Source: Intoshia linei (lineage: Eukaryota > Orthonectida > Rhopaluridae). From it: a stretch of 22,508 nt of DNA. The stretch spans positions 1 through 22,508 of the forward strand of contig LWCA01000590.1 in NCBI GenBank assembly GCA_001642005.1, read 5' to 3'. The stretch's first letter is position 1. Each line of letters opens with the position of its first letter. The position numbers and the translations under genes were made by a program. The notes below the pieces were generated by a model, which was not told where the DNA came from, ran no database searches, and saw only the letters and a list, made by a program, of their open reading frames with translations. This document shows positions 19,701-22,508 of the stretch, one piece after another.

Positions 19701-21316
19701 GTCTTCACGGTCAAAAAGCACACTAAAATTCATTTTTTTTCAAAATATTTTATTAAAACAAAGAATTTGAAATAATTATAAACGGTCCAACAATTAAAAA
19801 AATCTATATAATGCATTCCTTCGAAATTTTTTTCTTTAATACGTAGTTTTAATTTTCAAAAAGCTTAGAATCATTTAAATTAGGACTTTGTGATTATCAT
19901 TTTTATATTAATTACAATGTTTGTATAATTCACCCGGAATATGTTCTGTTTTAATAATTCCGTTAATTATTTATAAAAATTATTTTTATAATAATTATTA
20001 TATAATTATAATAAGAAAATACCGATTTATTTACAATTTTATTTTTTCTGATATTTAAGCGATTTATGTAAAAAATTTAAGGATTGTACTGTTTTTACTT
20101 TATTTTTAAGATAATACACACATTCTATCTAATATAGTATCAAAATGGGATGACAAAAATTTTTTTAAAATTCTTTACATAAATATTAACAAAATAAAAT
20201 TAAGTGGGAATAATTATCTTTAAATTAAAAGGTATTGTGAAATGATAAATATTAAATTTAATACCAGTTTAAATTTATATTTAACTTTTTCTAGTCTCAA
20301 ATCAATAGTTTTTGTCTTTATAACTAAATCTGCCCACAGTTGAGGAATTGTCTTTGCTTGTAACGAATCTGCTTCTGGATACTAAATTGTCAATTAAGTA
20401 AACTAAATTATGATATTAATTAAGCATTATATCCATTGAGAATTCAAACCATATTTAATGTAAAAATAAAATAATTATAATGAAAATTAATAATAAATAT
20501 ATATTAATAAATTACATTTTGCTTATACAAGTCCAAAATTCGATAATTTTCAATTATAGCAAGCATTCTAAATTCAGTTTTCATGGACATTTCCCTAATT
20601 TCATGAATATTTGTTAATATATTTTTAAGGTCTGAAATCGTTTGTGGCCACATGTCCAAATATTCATTCATTTTCTAAGTTTACACTATTACATACTCTA
20701 TCATATTTACTATAAATTAAAGCAAACCAAATAAAAATATTAATGAATTCATGAATCCAATAAATATCAGAAAAAATGAATCAATATGCGAACTCAACCA
20801 TCCTATTTTTAATGCCAAAAAAATTTTTATAGATTAAAAGGTACTTGATGCTACAGATTGATAAACACACATAAATACCTCATTAAATTTACAATTTATT
20901 GACACACGTACATATAACAATAAAACTACACTAACATACATAAACTTATTAAAAATTTTCAAATTTTTTAGTCGCATATATTTGCATATATACAAATTTA
21001 TCAAATTTTTAATAAAATAATATATAATATTATATTAATAATAAAATATAATAAGAAATACGTTCATAGTATCCATGATATTATTCTGTTTAGCAATAGT
21101 TTCTTTGTATAAGTTTTGAGCAAATGTAGAAATCCATGTTTTAATGTGATCACAAATAGAATTTGAAAATGCAGCCATTTTAACAACGATACATGATTCG
21201 TATATAAAAATGGGTTGCATTTCAACGTCCTCCATAACACGTAATAACCCTGCAAATTTAGTGTCATATTCTGACGCAGATCTGTTTCCATATATCCATT
21301 TTTCAATTATGGTATT
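1650..21316 (-). CDS. DNAH10: Axonemal dynein heavy chain, DNAH10-like (5'-partial, 32 exons)
   Basis: Motor subunit of an inner-arm axonemal dynein. It hydrolyses ATP to slide doublet microtubules in cilia and sperm flagella; DNAH10 is a heavy chain of inner-arm dynein f/I1. Joined exons give 3,467 residues and a stop with no break. Order in the partial protein: tail and linker (about 1-820), AAA1 Walker A GPAGTGKT (about 826) and Walker B CFDEFNRI (about 876), AAA2 GPTGGGKS (about 1107), AAA3 GDTGTSKT (about 1451), AAA4 GVSGSGKQS (about 1797), stalk and microtubule-binding domain (about 1973-2402), AAA5, AAA6 and C-terminal domain. DNAH10 is preferred over other axonemal chains because runs such as [25 protein letters not shown] and [13 protein letters not shown] match what I know of that family; this is recall, not a search. 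About 1,000 N-terminal residues are missing off the right edge. The long intact frame argues for a functional gene. Confidence 0.9.
1797..2379 (-). other. Intron 31 (583 bp)
   Basis: Non-coding, with GT/AG borders. It holds the hairpin and pogo-like end described at 2134-2211; the rest is simple A+T-rich sequence. Confidence 0.85.
2134..2211. repeat. Nested hairpin; possible pogo/Tigger-type terminus
   Basis: Perfect 15-base arms CTATTTAACGGAATT (2134-2148) and its complement (2186-2200) enclose a second hairpin GAATTTTT/AAAAATTC (2145-2152, 2161-2168). On the minus strand the unit begins CAGGCTAATTCC just inside a TA (2212-2213), which resembles the CAG-TA ends of pogo/Tigger elements. No matching other end was found, so the family call is tentative. 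Confidence 0.4.
2380..2525 (-). CDS. DNAH10: Dynein exon 31: C-terminal domain
   Basis: 146 bases, phase 1 in, phase 0 out, [15 protein letters not shown] to ETHKIKLQ. With the 36 bases spliced out the junction reads [13 protein letters not shown], exactly the family pattern. Confidence 0.94.
2526..2561 (-). other. Intron 30: 36 bp, in frame, no stop
   Basis: Begins GTTTTTTC and ends TTCATAG. Its length is a multiple of three and it contains no stop, so retention would add 12 residues. Splicing restores the conserved QGCFVSG, and other introns here are just as short, so I favour a real intron. Confidence 0.75.
2562..2742 (-). CDS. DNAH10: Dynein exon 30: C-terminal domain
   Basis: 181 bases, phase 0 in, phase 1 out, [20 protein letters not shown] to [21 protein letters not shown] is a family hallmark. 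It is separated from exon 31 by a possible 36-base intron that keeps the frame open. Confidence 0.94.
2743..3544 (-). other. Intron 29 (802 bp) with dispersed-repeat copy
   Basis: Non-coding. It includes the repeat fragment at 2822-2975 and a weaker related patch near 3190-3260. Nothing else is recognised. Confidence 0.8.
2822..2975. repeat. Dispersed A+T-rich repeat, copy D (internally deleted)
   Basis: GATAGAGCTTATTCCAGTTGATATAAATAC and the following TCTCATTTTCAAAACATTT...ACTTTGTTAATAT match two separate blocks of the copy at the right end (about 21945-21990 and 22223-22305). About 230 bases present there are missing here. Confidence 0.7.
3545..3712 (-). CDS. DNAH10: Dynein exon 29: C-terminal domain
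   Basis: 56 codons, phase 0, [20 protein letters not shown] to FDQYNYW. The preceding intron is 41 bases and the donor is TGG|GTTTGT. Confidence 0.96.
3754..4578 (-). CDS. DNAH10: Dynein exon 28: AAA6 to C-terminal domain
   Basis: 275 codons, phase 0, [19 protein letters not shown] to SLSLLQK. It contains [53 protein letters not shown] and [20 protein letters not shown], all highly conserved. Confidence 0.98.
4634..5173 (-). CDS. DNAH10: Dynein exon 27: AAA6
   Basis: 180 codons, phase 0, [17 protein letters not shown] to QQSLK. It includes [58 protein letters not shown] and [12 protein letters not shown], all standard AAA6 blocks. Confidence 0.98.
5174..5474 (-). other. Intron 26 (301 bp)
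   Basis: Non-coding, with a small palindrome AAGTACTTAGTACTT at 5375-5389. Nothing else seen. Confidence 0.8.
5475..5630 (-). CDS. DNAH10: Dynein exon 26: entry to AAA6
   Basis: 52 codons, phase 0, [20 protein letters not shown] to [17 protein letters not shown] is the usual pattern before AAA6. Confidence 0.94.
5712..5794. repeat. Small inverted repeat in intron 25
   Basis: AAAAATTCAGA near 5715-5725 pairs with TCTGAATTTTT at 5780-5790, enclosing about 55 bases. This could be a tiny foldback remnant; no duplication of flanks is obvious. Confidence 0.35.
5905..6008 (-). CDS. DNAH10: Dynein exon 25
   Basis: 104 bases, phase 1 in, phase 0 out, [19 protein letters not shown] to QFFIK. A 52-base intron separates it from exon 24; reading through that intron meets a stop. 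Confidence 0.94.
6061..6464 (-). CDS. DNAH10: Dynein exon 24: AAA5-AAA6 region
   Basis: 404 bases, phase 2 in, phase 1 out, [18 protein letters not shown] to [26 protein letters not shown] and [12 protein letters not shown] are close to the DNAH10 versions. Confidence 0.97.
6465..8145 (-). other. Intron 23 (1,681 bp), the longest
   Basis: Non-coding between exons 23 and 24. It contains the hAT-like miniature at 7448-7492. Minus-strand open frames of 63-67 codons near 6600-6803 and 7000-7191 show no family I recognise and no splice link to the dynein frame. The rest is featureless to my eye. Confidence 0.8.
7448..7492. mobile_element. 45-bp hAT-like miniature with near-perfect 8-bp duplication
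   Basis: Starts CAGTGGTTCTCAA, a classic hAT terminus, and ends TTGAGAACTCCTC, a decayed inverted copy. The flanks are GTATACAA (7440-7447) and GTATACAT (7493-7500), 7 of 8 identical. It is most likely the residue of an internally deleted element; chance cannot be fully excluded at this size. Confidence 0.5.
8146..8389 (-). CDS. DNAH10: Dynein exon 23: AAA5 to AAA6 helix
   Basis: 244 bases, phase 1 in, phase 2 out, [18 protein letters not shown] to RLIQET. It includes [18 protein letters not shown] and the charged helix that follows. The donor opens the longest intron, 1,681 bases. Confidence 0.95.
8539..8674 (-). CDS. DNAH10: Dynein exon 22: AAA5
   Basis: 136 bases, phase 0 in, phase 1 out, [20 protein letters not shown] to [25 protein letters not shown] is conserved AAA5 sequence. 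Confidence 0.96.
8717..8864 (-). CDS. DNAH10: Dynein exon 21: AAA5
   Basis: 148 bases, phase 2 in, phase 0 out, [19 protein letters not shown] to NNLK. It includes [18 protein letters not shown], a signature of AAA5. The donor AAG|GTTGAT opens a 42-base intron. Confidence 0.96.
8941..9380 (-). CDS. DNAH10: Dynein exon 20: stalk coiled coil 2 and start of AAA5
   Basis: 440 bases, phase 0 in, phase 2 out, [18 protein letters not shown] to TNDVEIS. The descending coiled coil is followed by [20 protein letters not shown] of AAA5. Confidence 0.96.
9381..9417 (-). other. Intron 19: 37 bp
   Basis: GTAAAAAATAATAAAA...CATAG between exons 19 and 20. Length is not a multiple of three; reading through it leaves the conserved coiled-coil frame, so it must be spliced. 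Confidence 0.85.
9418..9554 (-). CDS. DNAH10: Dynein exon 19: microtubule-binding domain to coiled coil 2
   Basis: 137 bases, phase 1 in, phase 0 out, [20 protein letters not shown] to VKPKRDR. It contains [21 protein letters not shown], the end of the stalk tip. A 37-base intron follows. Confidence 0.94.
9647..9828 (-). CDS. DNAH10: Dynein exon 18: microtubule-binding domain
   Basis: 182 bases, phase 2 in, phase 1 out, [20 protein letters not shown] to IATVKG. The ITEIRSFAKPP entry to the stalk tip is nearly invariant across the family. Confidence 0.96.
10009..10340 (-). CDS. DNAH10: Dynein exon 17: stalk coiled coil 1
   Basis: 332 bases, phase 0 in, phase 2 out, [14 protein letters not shown] to DKSDVTEI. 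It is strongly heptad-like, followed by the conserved [20 protein letters not shown] that leads into the microtubule-binding domain. Confidence 0.96.
10459..10656 (-). CDS. DNAH10: Dynein exon 16: AAA4 end, start of stalk
   Basis: 66 codons, phase 0, [10 protein letters not shown] to NFIESQ. The [16 protein letters not shown] motif marks the entry to the ascending coiled coil. Confidence 0.95.
10869..11108 (-). CDS. DNAH10: Dynein exon 15: AAA4
   Basis: 80 codons, phase 0, [10 protein letters not shown] to ASVYLETE. It contains [20 protein letters not shown] and [20 protein letters not shown], the highly conserved AAA4 lid region. Confidence 0.97.
11109..11637 (-). other. Intron 14 (529 bp)
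   Basis: Non-coding; holds the paired palindromes at 11287-11325 and further self-complementary stretches from about 11165. No transposase or RNA gene recognised. Confidence 0.8.
11287..11325. repeat. Two adjacent perfect palindromes
   Basis: AACTGTTAGTCTAACAGTT (11287-11305) and CATGTTAGACTCTAACATG (11307-11325) each have 9-base arms around a single centre base, share a GTTAG/CTAAC core and are one base apart. An imperfect palindrome, GTGCAATTGAAATTGTAC, sits just before them. In the transcript they would form two hairpins side by side. Confidence 0.7.
11638..11726 (-). CDS. DNAH10: Dynein exon 14: AAA4
   Basis: 89 bases, phase 1 in, phase 0 out, [20 protein letters not shown] to DEIIEQ. 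The FLE.IN..L.SG.VP.L..DE motif is standard for AAA4. Confidence 0.95.
11777..11880. repeat. 16-bp minisatellite
   Basis: Six consecutive diverged units of 16 bases, consensus near AATATTTAATATGTCT, then a partial seventh. It sits in intron 13 and is followed by a short AAT-rich microsatellite at about 11882-11907. Confidence 0.75.
11985..12134 (-). CDS. DNAH10: Dynein exon 13: AAA4 with Walker B
   Basis: 150 bases, phase 1 in and out. It reads [19 protein letters not shown] and then [11 protein letters not shown], followed by the Walker B strand [10 protein letters not shown]. Confidence 0.95.
12135..12169 (-). other. Intron 12: 35 bp
   Basis: GTAATTCT...TTTTATTAG between exons 12 and 13. 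Splicing joins LAAY|AAKCN in the conserved AAA4 pattern and corrects the frame. It is the shortest intron in the window. Confidence 0.85.
12170..12341 (-). CDS. DNAH10: Dynein exon 12: AAA4 Walker A
   Basis: 172 bases, phase 0 in, phase 1 out, [20 protein letters not shown] to ITRLAAY. It holds the AAA4 P-loop GVSGSGKQS near 12192-12218, where the family usually has GVGGSGKQS. The next intron is only 35 bases. Confidence 0.95.
12342..13421 (-). other. Intron 11 (1,080 bp) hosting a hAT element
   Basis: Non-coding, with GT/AG borders. 690 bp of it is the hAT element at 12554-13243, and the remaining roughly 390 bp is plain A+T-rich sequence. Confidence 0.85.
12554..13243. mobile_element. Non-autonomous hAT element, 690 bp, exact 8-bp target duplication
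   Basis: Ends are CAGGTATTCTCAACCC and, inverted, CAGCCATTCTCACCGG (11 of 16 alike), each followed by a GGACCCC/GGGGTCC block. GTCTATGT stands immediately outside both ends (12546-12553, 13244-13251), an exact 8-bp duplication as made by hAT transposases. No transposase frame is visible; the 77-codon plus-strand frame inside (12611-12844) is not one I recognise. Confidence 0.85.
13422..13583 (-). CDS. DNAH10: Dynein exon 11: AAA3-AAA4 linker
   Basis: 54 codons, phase 0, [15 protein letters not shown] to [10 protein letters not shown]. This is a less conserved connecting segment, supported by phase, splice borders and position. Confidence 0.88.
13789..13993 (-). CDS. DNAH10: Dynein exon 10: end of AAA3
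   Basis: 205 bases, phase 2 in, phase 0 out, [19 protein letters not shown] to SNDGKNVL. The [20 protein letters not shown] block is highly conserved in axonemal dyneins. Confidence 0.97.
14132..17505 (-). CDS. DNAH10: Dynein exon 9: linker end, AAA1, AAA2, AAA3 (3,374-base exon)
   Basis: Phase 0 in, phase 2 out. It covers linker ([18 protein letters not shown]), AAA1 (Walker A at 16531-16554, Walker B CFDEFNRI near 16381-16404, then [13 protein letters not shown]), AAA2 (GPTGGGKS at 15688-15711; [20 protein letters not shown]) and AAA3 (GDTGTSKT near 14656-14679; [11 protein letters not shown]). All catalytic motifs look intact; AAA1 is the main ATPase site in dyneins. It is one uninterrupted exon in an otherwise heavily split gene. 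Confidence 0.98.
17551..17673 (-). CDS. DNAH10: Dynein exon 8: linker
   Basis: 41 codons, phase 0, [16 protein letters not shown] to DIDETFKQ. QxKWxYLxxIF and [15 protein letters not shown] are conserved linker sequence. It is flanked by introns of 36 and 45 bases. Confidence 0.95.
17674..17709 (-). other. Intron 7: 36 bp
   Basis: GTATGATA...TGTGTTTTAG between linker exons 7 and 8. Both neighbours match conserved linker sequence in phase 0. Confidence 0.85.
17710..17949 (-). CDS. DNAH10: Dynein exon 7: linker
   Basis: 80 codons, phase 0, [14 protein letters not shown] to SHISEVLE. It contains [17 protein letters not shown] and SRFIGPF, typical of the linker. Only 36 bases of intron separate it from exon 8. 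Confidence 0.95.
17950..18516 (-). other. Intron 6 (567 bp)
   Basis: Non-coding. Holds a short tandem array based on TTATTAGAT at about 18072-18108 and a copy of the dispersed repeat at about 18290-18490. Confidence 0.8.
18290..18490. repeat. Dispersed A+T-rich repeat, copy C
   Basis: Shares the succession CCAATTATCC-T(n)-AAAAAT, TCTTAGAATTTT, CTGATACAGAT, AAATTTCAAT.T.C.AAAACT and ATCTTCACCGCC with copies at 19430-20150 and 21480-22508. Borders are approximate. Confidence 0.6.
18517..18673 (-). CDS. DNAH10: Dynein exon 6: linker
   Basis: 157 bases, phase 2 in, phase 0 out. It encodes [11 protein letters not shown] followed by [12 protein letters not shown]. The RHW..L...TG motif is a hallmark of the dynein linker and is close to the DNAH10 version. 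The donor is AAA|GTAATT. Confidence 0.95.
18822..19212 (-). CDS. DNAH10: Dynein exon 5: linker
   Basis: 391 bases, phase 1 in, phase 2 out. It begins [16 protein letters not shown] and contains LFDLPITSY and [11 protein letters not shown], which are linker features. The last codon (AG|A, arginine) is shared with exon 6. Confidence 0.92.
19284..19386 (-). CDS. DNAH10: Dynein exon 4: tail/linker junction
   Basis: 103 bases, phase 0 in, phase 1 out. It encodes [20 protein letters not shown] followed by [14 protein letters not shown]. The FxxEGP...DxG stretch that opens the DHC_N2 linker region of axonemal chains is clear. The split glycine codon is completed by exon 5. Confidence 0.9.
19387..20285 (-). 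other. Intron 3 (899 bp), mostly dispersed repeat
   Basis: Non-coding; nearly filled by repeat copy B. No other feature seen. Confidence 0.8.
19430..20150. repeat. Dispersed A+T-rich repeat, copy B
   Basis: Collinear with the right-end copy: TACCC-T(n)-AAAAATTAAAGCAG, CTGATACAGGTATATCC.GT.AACA, GACGTCTTCACGGTCAAAAA, CAAAATATTTTATTAAAACA, ATTCCTTCGAAATTTTTTT, TTCACCCGGAATATGTT and ATTTTATTTTTTCTG, in that order. Borders are approximate. No coding frame or terminal repeats are evident. Confidence 0.7.
20286..20381 (-). CDS. DNAH10: Dynein exon 3: tail
   Basis: 32 codons, phase 0, [20 protein letters not shown] to DLRLEK. It falls below ordinary ORF-length cut-offs and is recognised from frame continuity and family similarity. 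Confidence 0.85.
20516..20674 (-). CDS. DNAH10: Dynein exon 2: tail
   Basis: 53 codons, phase 0 in and out, from [10 protein letters not shown] to LDLYKQN. The [11 protein letters not shown] stretch matches the family pattern of a short helix ending in a YR..LYK motif near the end of DHC_N1. Confidence 0.88.
20675..21061 (-). other. Intron 1 of those visible (387 bp)
   Basis: Plain A+T-rich sequence with GT/AG borders; nothing recognised. Confidence 0.75.
21062..21316 (-). CDS. DNAH10: Dynein exon 1 of those visible: N-terminal tail
   Basis: 85 codons, phase 0 at both ends. The frame opens [11 protein letters not shown] and ends NNIMDTMN. The acceptor is a T-rich ...TTTTAG and the donor is AAC|GTATTT. 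It belongs to the dimerisation and intermediate-chain-binding tail (DHC_N1 region). It is not the true first exon, because there is no start context and the family has about 1,000 more residues upstream. Confidence 0.8.
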
Positions 21317-22508
21317 CTAAAATCAAAATTAATAAAATATAACCATGTTATTGATTATAATCTATATATTCTAAATACATTATGAAAATATAATTTTAAT
21401 TTATCAATTTATATTATATACTTTACTTATATAATATGCTACGCAATATTTGTTTGTGTGTGTGTTCCACTTTATTAAAATAATTATCAGTCTTAGAATT
21501 TTATAAAGTCCACATTTCAATTACAGTTTTTACCGGGACATATAATAAGATAAATTTCAATCTCCAAAACTCACATCTTACATGGCAAAAATCCCAATTG
21601 TCCTTTTTTTTAAAAATCAAACAAGTTGGAGAATTTAAAAAAATATATACGCTGATACGGATATTAAAAGAATAAACATTATCATACATTTAAATTTAAA
21701 AAAATTACATCTTTAGGGCCAAAACTGAAAATTACCCTTTTTTTTAATGAAAACAGCCCTAGAATTTAAAAAAATACAGGTGGTACAGTTGTATCCTGTT
21801 AACACACAAAAAAAATTTAAATCCAAATAAGTGATGACTTCACGGTTAAAAAAGCATTTTATTATTCATATATTTTTTTCCCAAAATATTTTATTAAAAC
21901 AAAAAATGTGAAATAATTAACAATCAGAAAAATAAATAAAAAAAATTATTCTGATAGAGCTTATTTCAGTTAATATAAATACAAAAGTTCAACCCGAGAA
22001 ATATACGCATTCCCGATAAAAAATAATTTTTAATATATTATCAACCAATATTTTTCAAATATTTCGATTAAAATAAAAATTGAAAATGTAAATATTGATT
22101 CTACAATTTCAAAAAAAATGTGCATTGAACGTCTACACATTTCCAATAAAGAAACATGAATGATAAGCTATATAATTAATTCCTTCGAAATTTTTTTTAT
22201 TGCTATGCAATTTTTCAATTTCATAATCTCATTTTCAAAACATTTTAAATAAAATTTAAATAAAAACTACAACAACGAAATTAAAATTAATACAACTTTG
22301 TTAATATGATTTTTACATTTATTACAAAACTTTGCAATATTTGTAAAATTCGCCTGAAATATGTTTATAAAGTGAAGATTCAATTAATTATTGATACATA
22401 ATTGGTATTTTTAAGTATTTAGAAAATTGGTACTGAATATACATCACATAGATCATCACATTGAAAGTGACAAAATAGGTTTTTATAATTTTATTTTTTC
22501 TGGAATTT
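21317..22508 (-). other. Upstream intron (non-coding to window edge)
   Basis: No further dynein exon could be found here in any minus frame, so the next 5' exon probably lies beyond the edge. Most of the stretch is repeat copy A. Confidence 0.65.
21480..22508. repeat. Dispersed A+T-rich repeat, copy A (runs off the edge)
   Basis: The longest copy of the family. Its left part (about 21490-21810) is itself two to three diverged tandem units of roughly 120-130 bases, each with a CC-AATT.(T)CC-T(n)-AAAAAT and AGAATTT-A(n) core. The right part is collinear with copy B, with two separate blocks also seen in copy D. Confidence 0.7.

Noticed and set aside
1650-21316. Alternative identity as cytoplasmic dynein or an outer-arm chain
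   Set aside because: Linker, AAA and stalk motifs follow the DNAH10 versions over long runs; cytoplasmic and outer-arm chains differ at these blocks. Final proof needs a phylogeny.
1-22508. Search for tRNA, rRNA, CRISPR arrays or operon-like gene clusters
   Set aside because: None seen; the repeats present are transposon-derived or simple tandem arrays.

Overview
The window is a very A+T-rich (roughly three quarters by eye) piece of an animal nuclear genome. It is dominated by one gene on the minus strand: the greater part of an axonemal inner-arm dynein heavy chain, best matched to the DNAH10 family. I joined 32 exons by hand between 21316 (the most 5' exon seen) and 1650 (stop codon). Every junction has GT/AG borders, and the phases agree throughout. 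The joined frame is 10,404 bases: 3,467 residues plus a stop. Vertebrate DNAH10 is about 4,470 residues, so about 1,000 N-terminal residues should lie beyond the right edge. The 3' end is complete, with the family's usual C-terminus and a poly(A) signal about 35 bases past the stop.

Layout from right to left, which is 5' to 3' for the gene: 21317-22508 is non-coding and filled by a diverged dispersed repeat. Exons 1-8 (21316-17551) encode the distal tail and linker. Exon 9 is a single 3,374-base exon (17505-14132) carrying the end of the linker and AAA1 to AAA3. Exons 10-15 carry the AAA3/AAA4 region. Exons 16-20 carry the coiled-coil stalk and microtubule-binding domain. Exons 21-26 carry AAA5 and the start of AAA6. 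Exons 27-32 carry the rest of AAA6 and the C-terminal domain. Left of the gene, 1-1649 holds a truncated mariner transposon and a foldback element of about 540 bp.

The introns have two characters. Seven are only 35-45 bp. Others reach 1.7 kb and hold transposon debris: a 690-bp non-autonomous hAT element with an exact 8-bp target duplication, a 45-bp hAT-like miniature, a possible pogo/Tigger end, a 16-bp minisatellite, paired palindromes and several copies of one A+T-rich repeat family.

The organism is an animal with motile cilia or flagellate sperm. Mariner and hAT remnants and the base composition would suit an arthropod, but the unusually short introns also recall compact lineages such as flatworms or Strepsiptera. 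The sequence alone does not decide this. I see no operon, defence system, RNA gene or CRISPR array.
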